NCBI RefSeq assembly: GCF_000003605.2
Contig: NW_003139848.1
Coordinates: forward strand, 19,137-47,724
Reading direction: 5' to 3'
Origin: Saccoglossus kowalevskii
Taxonomy: Eukaryota; Hemichordata; Enteropneusta; Harrimaniidae
DNA: 28,588 nt
Shown here: positions 1 through 10,639 of the stretch, piece by piece
How positions within the stretch are numbered: the first letter of the stretch is position 1
How the letters are laid out: every line of letters starts with the position of its first letter
The notes under the pieces: model-generated
Seen by the model: only the letters and a program-made list of their open reading frames with translations
What the model was told of the DNA's origin: nothing
Databases searched by the model: none
Made by a program: the position numbers and the translations under genes

Positions 1-369
1 ATCAATGAGACACACAAAAGTGAAATCGCCAACTTGCTAGAAAAGAAAGAATGAATGGACATTCTTCCCATGTTAACATCTTCCCATGTCTACCTGCAGT
101 TTGTAAGAAAGATTTTAGTTGCTTGTCTTGAACACTGTTCGTCGTAACCAAGGATGCAATTAACTATGAGTATGCAGTTAATAAATGCATTGTAACAGTA
201 GTGGATCATGGTACAAGTGCAAGATACATGTCTATCAAATGGCTCAGTGCATTGTCTGTGTGTATAAAATGCACTAACAATTTCTATTTGAGAATGCAAT
301 GTGCCATGTAATTTCGCCAAAATTGTAATCTAATTTCATGCTTGCAGTGCAATATAGTACAATGGTTAC
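1..369. other. Noncoding, presumably intron
   Basis: I see no supported exon here. A pyrimidine-rich stretch followed by CTGCAG on the minus strand near 95-115 resembles a splice acceptor. The frame expected from the neighbouring exon (phase 0) meets a stop codon almost at once, so I do not call an exon. If the receptor gene continues, the rest of its second FN3 domain, the membrane segment and the cytoplasmic region lie further left, outside the window. Confidence 0.4.
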
Positions 370-437
370 CTGCACATAAATTTCAAGTTTTTTCAACTCG
401 GGCGATAATATATTCTGAACTGCTGGTTTTTGTGGGG
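370..437 (-). CDS. Exon: first strands of a second FN3 domain, receptor-like gene
   Basis: This 68-base exon on the minus strand follows a good acceptor (TTTCATTACAG) and ends at CAG before GTAACC. Its acceptor is phase 1, matching the phase-1 donor of the FN3 exon at 1125-1451; it ends in phase 0. The 22 residues begin PQKPAVQNIL and end KKLEIYVQ, which fits the proline-rich linker and first beta strands of a fibronectin III domain interrupted by an intron, a common arrangement in this domain. The rest of the domain is not in the window. Support comes from splice signals, phase agreement and position; the domain assignment of so short a piece is inference. Confidence 0.55.
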
Positions 438-1124
438 CTGTAATGAAATTCAATGTACAGAAAAACATAACATAGTTAGACATGTACACATAATGTAAAT
501 AACTCTAGCACAATCTCATTGTTCAAATGATAGAATCAAAATTCATGTTCATATTTTGTGATTTTTTTAAACAACTGAAAAAGAAATTGGTCTGGACATG
601 TATATCATTCCCACTATGACCTCTCTTTGTATTAACTTTTAACAATATTGATCCAGGCATGTCCAAGTTATGACAATGGACAGATGTATGGAACCTAAAA
701 CAGTCTTTGGATAGAGACTAATAATGATAATTAGGAGAAAAGCAGAAGTAAACTGAATGTGATTCTCAGATGCAGCTTCATATTTTTCAATTATTCGACA
801 TGTATCTGCTAAAAACATTACTCATGCAGGTAGGCCTAATTATTATGGAATAAATATTTAATCAAAAACTAATCTGCACAAATGTTGCATTACTTTGGCA
901 AGCAAGAATGATGTATACACTCAGTTCCTGGGTTACATTATAACACCACATATTCCATTATGGACAAATGGTATACAAAAGTGAATAGATTTCAAAAGTG
1001 AACCCCATTTAGTGAAATTCTCAACTGGTCAAACTCTGGATATGTTGTCACTCACAACATTTTGATTGGTATGATAATTAATTAATTTAATGAATTAATT
1101 ATTTATTTATTTACATGTACATAC
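438..1124. other. Intron with a fragment of a diverged repeat
   Basis: This is noncoding sequence between two exons of the minus-strand receptor-like gene. Bases around 630-680 (AATATTGATCCAGGCATG and the following CCAAGTTATG) resemble the repeat unit at 2238-2280, so a decayed copy of that family lies here. The rest is AT-rich with no other structure I can support. Confidence 0.45.
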
Positions 1125-1451
1125 TTGCACACAGTGTAGTTGCTGTTATAGTAATGTCTTTACTTCTTTCACCATGTGGTCCCGGTCTTTTAACAGTCAC
1201 TGTAATTTCATATTCTGAGGACCAGTTCAATCCTATGATGGCTGATCTGTAACTTGTTTGACTTATGTCTGATACAACATGACCTGCAGATGTCCAGTCA
1301 GTCCCAATCTCTCTGTAGTAAACTTTATAAAATTCAACTGGTCCATCTCCATGATCAACATTGGAAGTCCATTTGTTCCAGGTGATAGTAATCTCATCTG
1401 AGGTAATGGTGCTTGCAGTTGGTGCATTGCTGGATCTAAATCTTGGAAGAT
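1125..1451 (-). CDS. Exon: fibronectin type III domain, Tie/RPTP-like receptor
   Basis: This 327-base exon encodes 109 residues forming one complete FN3 domain. It is flanked by a pyrimidine-rich acceptor ending TTGCAAG and a donor AAGTATGT, both phase 1, the usual symmetric phase for extracellular modules. Visible FN3 hallmarks are the strand-B tryptophan in ITITWNKW, the acidic turn DHGDGPVEFY followed by KVYYRE (strand C), the conserved tryptophan of TDWTSAG, and a tyrosine-containing strand near the end (SSEYEITVTVKR). The WNKW...GDGPV...YKVYYR pattern is typical of FN3 domains in invertebrate receptor tyrosine phosphatases and Tie-like receptors. It follows the Ig exon at 5864-6145. The domain call is secure; which receptor family cannot be settled without the intracellular domain. 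Confidence 0.88.
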
Positions 1452-1559
1452 CTTGCAAGGTAAATAAACACATATTGATTAATTTCAAAATATCTATTAG
1501 GGTCACAATAAATAAAAATGAATGGCACAGTCACCGTTAGTTATTAGATTTAATATATA

Positions 1560-2290
1560 CAGTTTTGTTTATAGTAATATAGTTTAAACATAAACATGTC
1601 AAAGATATGGGCCAAGAAGCTGATGCTTGATTAGGATGATTTGTTAACATTAAAATAATTGACATTCAGTCATCTTGTATCTGGTCTTTTAATCTAGACA
1701 AATGCTTATTTGACAATCTCTGGAGCAATCTTTGGAACAGCATTATAATTAAAACAAAATGGCCACTGGTCGGTCATTCTGTTCCGATCTAGAGAACAAA
1801 ATGGCGTGCATCACGGTCCCATAATGTCCAATGTATGTACCAAGTTTGAACAAAATCCATTATTAAGCTACTGAGATCTGGTTCTCGAATGTCATAAATA
1901 CTTGACTTTGATGATTTTTTAGCACACAAATGATCACCATTCGGTCATTTCAAACCAATTCATTTGTATATCTATAACATGATGTATAAGTATAATGAAT
2001 ACATCAAGTCTTAACATAATTAGTCAAAGTGTGTCAGAGATATGGCACAAAAACAATAATCTGAAAAACAAAATTAGGACCAATAATATTCAAAATATGT
2101 ACCAAGTTTCAACAAAGTCCATCTGTAAAGTACCGAGATCCGATTACAGAATGCTAGAAATGCTTAATTTTGACATTTTTTTAACACAAAATCGACCAAC
2201 TGGTATCAGATCATGAAACAAATTGATGTATGTGTGAAGTTTAAACGTAATCAGTCCAGGCATGTCTAAGATATAGGATCAGATGCACAA
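1560..2290. repeat. Diverged tandem units of an interspersed repeat family
   Basis: Several motifs recur in the same order. ACCAAGTTTGAACAAAATCC near 1839 is matched by ACCAAGTTTCAACAAAGTCC at 2101, a spacing of about 262 bases. CAAAATGGCCACTGGTCGG near 1757, CAAATGATCACCATTCGG near 1925 and CAAAATCGACCAACTGG near 2190 are copies of one motif. CATGTCAAAGATATGGGCC near 1596, GTGTCAGAGATATGGCAC near 2030 and CATGTCTAAGATATAGG near 2262 are copies of another. The units are partly deleted, so the spacing is uneven. The segment lies in the intron between the FN3 and Ig exons. No protein coding is apparent. Confidence 0.7.
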
Positions 2291-2370
2291 TTCTCGTTTT
2301 CGAACTGCTACCGAACTGGGGCTAATATTATTAAATATAAGTATATAAAGTGTTACTTCCATATTTAAAA

Positions 2371-2391
2371 TATATATATATATATATATAT
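2371..2391. repeat. (TA)n microsatellite
   Basis: About ten uninterrupted TA dinucleotides lie in the intron. A short, imperfect AAT-rich run follows near 2467-2490. Confidence 0.95.
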
Positions 2392-2949
2392 GTTTAACAT
2401 ATTAGTAATATACATATTTTGGCAAAAACATATCAGGTCATCATTACAATGCATCAAGGAAATCTAATAATAACAACAATAATAATAATACCAGTATATT
2501 GCATCTTTAGAATAAAATGTTTCTGTCAGTGTGTAATAATAACATTTTACAATAAGTACATAAATAAGAAATGGAAATAAAATAAAAGTTTACATGTTTC
2601 ATGAGTTAAAGTACTCATGTCATTAGTCTGCTTCCGCAAGTCTATATATTATTCAGCGTTTTTAATAATTTGTGATGGAAAATTATTTTGGGAAATTAGG
2701 TCTTGGCTTAAAATTTAAGCACAGCATACGAAAATGTATTTCATCTTTTACAAGGTTATTATCACACTGTTTGCAAATTATATTCATGCTTGGTGTTTTG
2801 GCATGTGCATATCTGCCTCTTTCAATACACAAATCATGGTTGTTGATCCACTTTGCTTCTGTGACGGTAATTATATATATATTATATAGTAATAGTTAGT
2901 ATGACAGTAGTATAGAAGTAGTCTATATTAAATTTGCCATATGTTCTAT

Positions 2950-3215
2950 GTTTGCTAGAAGAAATCCAAGATGGCGGTCAAATCACATGACCAATCATAT
3001 GAAGCTTCTGACACTTTGATGCACTTTATACACACATGGTAGTGTTAAAATTTTAGAATAGTGTGTTCAGTGGTTCTAGAGAAACGGATTTACAAAGATT
3101 TTATTGTGAATTGCTGTAGCATGTGACATTTGGCCCCTGAAACCCTCAGAAAGAGACAAAGATTGTTATTTCCGGTTTTGCCTAAATCAAAGATGGGCGC
3201 TTATCAGAACACTGA
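2950..3215 (-). repeat. Minus-orientation copy related to the element at 12741-13970
   Basis: Read on the minus strand, this stretch contains the motifs of the 12741-13970 element in the same order. A GATT...AAAACCGGAA block is followed by TTTCTGAGGG (here near 3130-3195, there near 12935-12985). TTCTCTAGAACCACTGAA corresponds to TTCTTCAGAACCGCC. ATGATTGGTCATGTGATTTG followed by ACCGCCATCTTGGATT corresponds to ATGATTGGTCAGATGCTTTG followed by GCCACCATTTTGGAT. It is clearly the same family but substantially diverged. Confidence 0.65.
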
Positions 3216-4234
3216 TAACATTTGTGTACTTTACACAAAGCACCTATGCGTGTACCACGTTTCTAAACTGTAGATACAATTATAAATCAAATAAAGCTCA
3301 GAAAGAACTTCCTTGTGCGGAAGGTATTGGAGACACGAACAACATCTTCATTACTCATAATGCATTTGACCATAGACTTGTCTTTGTCCTTTATTTTTAC
3401 AGTGGGCATATGTGCTACTAATATATGCAATAATCACTTGGTTCCAAGTAGCTATGGTTTAATAAACAATGATTTCAACTGGAATTTTATCAGGTCGGAG
3501 TATTATCCTAGTCATTGCTGCCTATTCAAGAATATGATATTTATTGTGAATAGCATGAATGGGTAAGCTTCGATTCGACAATGAGCTATTATCACTTGAA
3601 ACAATGATAAATTATTCTTCAAATGCTCAGTTTATATTTTGAAAACAACTAATTGTTTGATTTAAAAAAGATCATGTTGTTTTCCCCATCAAAATCCAAG
3701 TCAAAATATCGTACTACAACATCGGTGAATCTCTTCCGCGTTGCGTTCAATAACATTAACATATCTAAATGAGCTATTGTGATTTGAACACGTTGGCATC
3801 TTCGATCATTTTTATTGGTTAACTAGCGATTTGACATATCTGGTCAAAGAACACCGTCCCAAAATATGGTGAATATCCTACAGCATCAAGCGTTTACAAT
3901 ATGCGATCAGAATCATTCGCTTACGATGAAACAAAGTTGAATTTTATTTGCATTTCATAACAATTCAACACATTTATTTATAACGTACGTTATTATAATT
4001 ACTAGTGATAGACAACAATAATCAACAATTGTGAAACGCAGCATGACCGGATTTCGCTACTGTGATCATTTGCTACTAGGCAGTGCAATTGTGTAAGTGT
4101 CATTTAAAACTGTATAATAATTGTGTTAGACGTACCAGGTTAATTAATGTGATTTGTTGGAGAAAGATGACACTGGGTGACGTTGTAATGACATTTTAGG
4201 CAGTCTACTTTTTAATTCAGCAAGGAAAAAATGT

Positions 4235-5300
4235 TTCAAATTTTAGAATAGCTTCTGCAGTGGTTTATTCGTCTCGGGTGTTCCAACTGCCGGCGTTGAA
4301 AGTCGGCTGGGTGGGTTTTTCAATAAAATTAATATGATCATTTTTTAAAATCGCCCAGGGCGTTTTTTGGATGGGCCAATTTATGGCAGAATCCGGTAAT
4401 ATGCACGAGATTTAAATCAAAACTAATATCAAAACTGCGTATTATCCCTGAACAGCTATGTATTTTGTTTAATTGAAATCTGTTTAATACTAAGCACCTG
4501 AGAAACAAGTGAAAATGTTTAAAACTGGCTAATTAATATGCAAATTATGTGATTAATATGTACGAATTTCAATCACAAAACTAACCAGGTCTGAGCATTA
4601 CCCCCAGAGTAACAGGTTCCATTAAAATCTGATTATTGATTCTTGAGATATTAGTGGAACAAACACACAGATGCACTACCCACAGAGAGAGTTAAACAAT
4701 AAATTATCCACAAAGAACCATCCTTCAAACGGCGGAGTGATACAGTACAGTATATTTCGCAACTAGTTTGATAATCTCAAGAATTCAGAAGTAAAAATGG
4801 CTGGTTTAAAAGCATAACAAAATTTCAAAACAAGATGGCTTTAAGACCAGGTGCCCAATTTCCATTTTTAAAGATATTTGCACCAGTTCCCATTGATCTG
4901 CATCGGCATACAAAGTTGCAGGTTTATAGCTTCAGCCATTTTCCCAACTGGACGAAAACAGTTATGGAAGAAGGAAAAAACAATAAGGGTCTCGCTCAAA
5001 GCCTTGAACCCAAAATATTTGTAATATTTGTAAATTTTCAAAATATATATTTATTGGTTGGGTGGGCAAGTGTCAGATTTATTCATTTCATAACAATATT
5101 TTCAATTCTGTATTATTAGCAAATATTTTTTTGTCATTTCTGATCAAAAATGTTATTGTTGACATCTTCTTGAAAAATGCTACTCCAATTCCTTTGGTAC
5201 TTGATATATGTATACCTTGGATATACCTCTATTAGATTACTTCCTCCTATGCATTAGGAGAACACACTTCTGAAACAACAGAGCTTTTTTGACCGTTAGG
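4235..5300 (-). repeat. More minus-orientation material of the same repeat family
   Basis: Minus-strand sequence near 4245-4275 (AACCACTGCAGAAGC, then TATTCTAAAATTT) repeats a motif also present near 3045-3080. Minus-strand sequence from about 5005 to 4950 (GAGCGAGACCCTTATTG, then a pyrimidine run and CATAACTGTTTTCGTC) matches the left end of the plus-strand element at 12757-12820 (GGCGAGGCCCCTATTC, a pyrimidine run, then CGTAACTTTTTTTGTC). An open reading stretch at 4835-5119 lies inside this repeat and is not a gene. The outer limits are approximate. Confidence 0.5.
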
Positions 5301-5863
5301 TCACTTGTTTTTCTCATTGAGATCAGTAATAAAGTCGCCAGTTATAATAATTGTGTGACAATCATGCTCAAGTAACCAGCACATTTGTTCCGCAACTCCA
5401 CAAGTATAATATCATAGTCCATTCAAAAATACTACTTAATTAAAAGCCAGGGGCCACAGAAGAATAGCTATTTCATTATAATTTACCTTTGAACACAACT
5501 ACTTCCAAATACCAAAAAAACATCATTTAAAAATTGTGCTCAAAATTACTACCTTAATGTGTATGGAGCACTATAAAGTGTTAGTAACTGCCATTTACTA
5601 ATTTGTATTGTTTAGATATTGGCTAAAATAGGTGATATTGGTTTTGTTAATTGTATACATAACACAGTACTTCATCCCACTCACTTCCAGATTTCGATCG
5701 ATTTTGTGACCACTTGTTGAAATTCGCGATATTTTCCGCTTTATTTCCGATTGCTCAATAAACAATTATATAAACTATGGATGGTTTTAAATGATTAACT
5801 TTTAACGGGAAGGTGCTATTTTTGAAATAGTATCAATCATCTCATTTTCACTTAATAACTTAC
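5301..5863. other. Intron sequence, nothing assigned
   Basis: AT-rich noncoding DNA between the repeat material and the Ig exon. I see no motif, repeat unit or exon signal that I can support. Confidence 0.4.
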
Positions 5864-6145
5864 CAAACACTTGTGCATTAATTATACGTGAACCAATATT
5901 GGAATTAAAGCATTCAAACCATTTCTCTTCAGTGGTCACACGTATACCACTAAAATTCGCAACGGCAATATACTTTCTTTCTATACTATAGATATTGTCA
6001 GTGATGTACTCGTGTGCAACAGGATCCCACAGTTTTATTGCATCAGACTGTACTACAGGATTACCAATGACTTCACAGATAAAATAAGTCTCTTCATCAG
6101 GATTTACTTTCTTAGTGTAAGTGTTCCCATATTATACACTGCCAT
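5864..6145 (-). CDS. Exon: immunoglobulin-like domain with an in-frame stop
   Basis: This 282-base (94-codon) exon lies between acceptor TCTATACAG and donor GGTAAGTT, both phase 1. After the first few codons it reads as an Ig-like domain: a first cysteine in TYFICEVIGNP, a tryptophan in IKLWDP, and a second cysteine in EKWFECFNSNIGS, giving the two-cysteine, two-tryptophan pattern of an Ig fold. The oddity is a TAA stop at codon 5 of the exon in the frame required by both flanking phases (bases about 6131-6133). Either the exon is a broken allele or pseudogene, the stop is an assembly error, or a different acceptor is used. The rest of the frame is open and fits the family well, so decay must be recent if real. 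Confidence 0.72.
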
Positions 6146-6385
6146 CTGTATAGAAACATAAAATATATTTATAAATTAGCAAGTGCAGTAATAACAAGAA
6201 CTATATTAAACTGGTTCTATATCAATCATTTGTTAACCAGTAATACAAATAGTAATATAATGTTAATTTTGACACATAAATTTGAAAATCAGTAAAAAAA
6301 AAAACATATACACGCTGTATTGTTTCCAAAATGAAAATTAAAGTAAGATAATTCATCATAGAAACCAGTGATTTGAAATACAAAC

Positions 6386-6547
6386 CTTGTTGACAATCAG
6401 AATCTATAGTATCTAGATTTATCCATCCTGGAGCACAATCTCCATTCAGACAAACACCAGTGTTCTTATCACATGATGCATTGTTTTTACAATGACAATT
6501 ATAGTTACACAATTTACCATAGAAACTATCAGGACAAGAGGAGGAAA
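6386..6547 (-). CDS. Exon: EGF-like domain
   Basis: This 162-base exon (54 residues) lies between acceptor TTGTTTTCAG and a donor at CAACAAG/GTTTGT, both phase 1. It starts SSSCPDSFYGKLC and continues CHCKNNASC and GVCLNGDCAPGW. The CP..FYG..C start, the C.C spacing and the C.PGW end are the EGF-like pattern of Tie-like receptors and MEGF/SREC-type proteins. It lies directly upstream (in transcription order) of the Ig exon. Confidence 0.85.
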
Positions 6548-7149
6548 CTGAAAACAATGAAACATTAAATTACATTAATTAGTACTATTAACTAATTATG
6601 CAATGTATTGTACATGAGATGTGTGTACTGCTGCACATCACAATTAAACCTTGTATCAAGGAATTTTTATGCACCCACAATGTATTTTGACGGCAGGATT
6701 TGCAATTTTTTCTTCTCCATAGAGGTTAGATAAACACAAGGTGTTTTATTTAGAACATGGGATGTCAAGATCAACAGGGAATCCCGTGAGAACGCTTGAT
6801 ATTGGGTATTTAACTGCTTCATTGTATTACAGTGTTGTACAACCGAGTGACATGATTGAACAGCACTGCCACAATCAACGTCAGGGCAGAAGACTATCCC
6901 AACCAATGATAATGTTATTGTTTTAGCACAATAAACACAAAGATTCTTTTCATTAATATAATAATGTGAAAAAATATCGAGTTCGGTCATTTAATTATTA
7001 CAATTTCGAGACCACAATTAATTCTTAACAAGTCACTATCAAAGACCCAGTCCAGTTTACACACTATTTACACTCATGTGACAGACACGATACAAAGTGG
7101 AGTCAGTTTATTGGTGTGACTCATTACTTTATTCTGCCCATGACATTCT

Positions 7150-7206
7150 ATTCTGTTCTGTATAGCAATCACTAGAACTGCTAGTACATTCTCCTTTTGC
7201 AATTAC
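7150..7206 (-). pseudogene. Relic of a duplicated EGF exon (3' half)
   Basis: On the plus strand, CACTAGAACTGCTAGTACAT, then TCTCCTTTTGCAATTACAT, closely matches the intact EGF exon at 7264-7312 (CACCAGGGCTGCTAATACAT, then TCTCCTTTTGTATTACAT). Read on the minus strand it gives AKGECTSSSSDC, matching TKGECISSPGDC of the intact exon. The glycine-tryptophan end and any donor are lost and the 5' half is absent, so it is not spliceable as an EGF module. Confidence 0.75.
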
Positions 7207-7240
7207 ATCTATAAAATAATCGATGATTCCATACTTATAC

Positions 7241-7372
7241 CTTCACACTTACTACCGCTCCATCCTGTATCACAATCACCAGGGCTGCTAATACATTCTC
7301 CTTTTGTATTACATCCATTGGTACAGTGACACGTCTGTGTACATCCAGCTCCATATGTTCTATGAGGACAAT
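7241..7372 (-). CDS. Exon: EGF-like domain
   Basis: This 132-base exon (44 residues) lies between acceptor TATATTTCCAG and donor GAAG/GTATAAG, both phase 1. It encodes a complete EGF-like module: DCPHRTYGAGCTQTCHC, then TNGCNTKGECISSPGDC and DTGWSGSKCEG. Cysteine spacing and the GW.G..C end are canonical. It precedes the EGF exon at 6386-6547 in the transcript. A decayed partial copy lies 35 bases further along the transcript. Confidence 0.88.
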
Positions 7373-10300
7373 CTGGAAATATAAAAATGAACGGCTTCAG
7401 TTTTGAAAAGTTCAATATGTTCAATCTTTTCAAAATATTCGTAGACTTCCCATGATTTGAAGTCATCAAATACTGCATTTCAGGCTTATTTCACCAGACA
7501 CATAACTTATTATTACTATCTAACACTGGGTCCCAGCACCCACAAAATCTAGCGACCTTGAATACAGGAAGGAATGAACCACTGTAACAGTAGTTTTGCC
7601 TGGCTACTCTAATGAGAAACCCTGAGTCACGATTAATCATAATATTAATAATAATAATTAACTCAACATGATAGATGTACACTGTCTATAAATAAAATCA
7701 GTGTGTGTGTGTGATGTTCGTAATTTTCTGTCCCGCCATGCTAGACCACCAGCGCATTCTGTGTTCAGATTCCCGAGGTAGCAGAAATGCAAGTATTTCA
7801 TGATTTTCAATCGCCGGCTGCCAACACACTCTTTATCACCAATGACTTAGCTCGTTACTCATTTCTTGTAATATATGCAATTCTTATGGTCAAAACAAGA
7901 CAATGAAGCCAGTGTGATTAATTATCCAATCAATAATTGAAGAAAACATCACGTTGTTGTAAGAGATCAACAGTGATTTGTTAGTTAATTCAGTAACAGA
8001 ACTAACAAGTGTGTGGCAATGCGTGTATATAATATCATTGTTTTAGTCAGTTGAGCAGCGATCATTAGTCGTTTAATAGATTCGTGCCAATACAGTGATT
8101 TGAAACGTTTCCTAGACAGAGTAATCTACCTTACATGTGAGCAGTATCAGTTGCGATTCAGATCACACCGGGTCTAAAATAACTACATTGATTAATTTGC
8201 TGTGACCACTTGCAAGGCATGTGCCATAAATTGCACGATATCAGGTAAATATGTAGTCATATCAGGGTGCGACAGATACCTCGTAACTATAGTTAGATTA
8301 TCGCTAGAACCATATGATTATCTTAAGTCCACATTACAATGAAGAGCAGTAATTATCGAAACCATGTGAGGATCGTCCTCAAGAGTGTGCTGTAAAAAAA
8401 CTAAACCCTTCAAATGGAGTGAGTCAATGGCAGAATATCGAGCGAGACAAACAGTTTTGCGCGTTATCGTTGCGGATGACAATTTATGTAAACCTTTTGT
8501 TCCCTGTAGTTAACTTTTAATTAAGATGAGGAATCAGTATTCGAGAACAGGCTGAGCACAATTACATATGCTTTGACATTGCTTGTTCTAAATCACATGC
8601 GAGGTTGAGGTGACAATTTACATATATACAATAATGTGTGTAAAATACCAAACAATTGAAGAAGACTACATTGCGTTTAGATCGACGTTATTATTATATT
8701 TGTATTCAGATCTTTTATCATTGCACAATTTGAACTGTATCCTATTTTGTTTAACATGTATAGTTACACACCGCTCACATTTCCACATCATTGTTTGCAA
8801 CGCAACTTATTAATAATTGATTGACCTAAGTTGTATACCAGAACAGATTTACTTAACATTGGTGCTGTTCATCACAAATGTGTAACAGTAAAACAATTGA
8901 GATTGTACAACATTATATGTTATTATCAAATACAAACAACAGTAATATACAACGTCAACAGAAAAATCGTATTTTGATTGTGAAATTGATATGTACCTAC
9001 GGATATGTAACTCTGGATGTATGCATGGTGGGCATATGGATTTAGGCATTGTTTTTTTAAAAAAAAAAAACTTGTGTTGACAATGAAAATCAATGCTATG
9101 TTTGTTTTTCACTTAAAAGCTGAATACTGACTAATAAGTAAGCAAATCAAGCAATATGAACAGATTTTAATTTAACACTAATATAATCCGTGCAGTGTCA
9201 CAGGGCATGTATGTTCATTAAACTGTGATTTAGAATTGAAAAATTATTATTCAAGTTAGATAATTAATGTAAACAGATTTTAACCCCAAACTGAGCGGCA
9301 GTCTGTGTATTCATTGTATTCATTGAAATGGAACAAATAGTACTTGGAATATCAGTGTAATTTGTGTCTTGCTTAGTTCAGAGTAGGATTATGCAACGCT
9401 TGCCAAATTATAATTAGTCGGTATTCTCAAGAATCACACAGAAGGAACAGAAATATTTATAAGATATGTCATCAAAACATGTAGCACTGTTTGTAAAGTC
9501 AAAAAATAAAGTAGTCGCATTTAGATTGCGTGTCAAATAATAACATCTACCGCCTAGAAGGTTGTAACCAGAGGTACTCTATTCTATACAATATAATGTG
9601 GCATGGTACTTACTACAAATAATATTACAAGAGAAAAGTTTGATTATGGTTTGAGAACACTTATACAAATGTTAAACATTTTTAGACTTTTCAAATGTGA
9701 AGGCTTAATGTTTTGGAAATCCATAAATATGATTCAGATCTATATAAATTCAAAAGTATATGTAACATGTGAAGTTTCTTGAACAATCCGTTATGATTTA
9801 GTTAGTTAAAAGAAACCCCTTTTATGTGGTTGGCTCGACCCTTGGCTGAAATGAAACACATTGATGTAGCCGATTGAAATAATTAGCACTTAATGATTTC
9901 ATACGATTAAGAGTAGGTTCTAACTGAGTATGTATTGTAAGTCAATAGACCCAGGGTGCGATAGCTAGTACATGTTAGTGTATGTATACCAGCTGGTGTT
10001 CATTGATACTTCAGAACTCACTATCAGTTGGTGAGAGTGACAGTTAATTAGTGTTATGGTTAGTGTGTGTGAACTTCAGTTTAAACTACAGGGAAAATAA
10101 GAATTAGGTCAAAGCCAATTATGTGGTAATGAGTGTAATTAGCAAAGATTTAATGTTTGAAGATTAGCCGTAGTATATGATAGATAATTTGTGATTTTTA
10201 TTAGGAGCTTTTGAGCATTGCTTAATCACTTCCAGAATTACTGTGTTTGAAGTAAGTTTCCTATACAAAATACTATAGCTTTCTTGGTAGCTATGGGGTA

Positions 10301-10639
10301 ACCATGGAGACCAACTTGAAGATGAAGATGAAATCACTTATTACAAGCAAGTTAATGGTTACTTAGTGCTAATTAGGGCAGAAATTAATTAGAATAGCTT
10401 AATAAAGAATTGAGGTGATTAATATTAATTAGACGCGAAATTAAGAAGTTACTAATTAGACATATGATAATAGTGTATTAACGCAGGTTTCTTTATGTTT
10501 TAGTTTCATCGTTATTGATAATCACGCACAATTATCCAGATTTTCAAAGTTATAAGCACATTCCAGACAATTTTCCCACTTTTTCAGAAACAATGGCTGA
10601 GCTGTGTTTCACTCCATATAGGGATCTGGGATTTTTAGA
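7373..10639. other. Long intron stretch, mostly featureless
   Basis: AT-rich noncoding DNA. A T/A homopolymer run lies at about 9052-9070. On the plus strand a TATATAA (about 8025), a TCAGTTG (about 8047) and a donor-like CAG/GTAAAT (about 8243) have promoter-first-exon spacing, but nothing else supports a transcript. ATTAATTAG-type motifs are frequent at 10340-10460. I find no coding exon. Confidence 0.4.

Noticed and set aside
90-320. Minus-strand frame with an acceptor-like TTCTTACAAACTGCAG near 100, considered as the next FN3 exon
   Set aside because: The phase required by the exon at 370-437 gives an immediate stop.
4835-5119. 94-codon plus-strand open frame
   Set aside because: It lies within repeat sequence related to the 12741-13970 element and has no recognisable domain.
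6667-6990. 107-codon minus-strand open frame considered as a coding exon
   Set aside because: Only a weak EGF-like cysteine pattern is visible and there are no acceptor or donor signals in the right phase; kept only as a possible relic.
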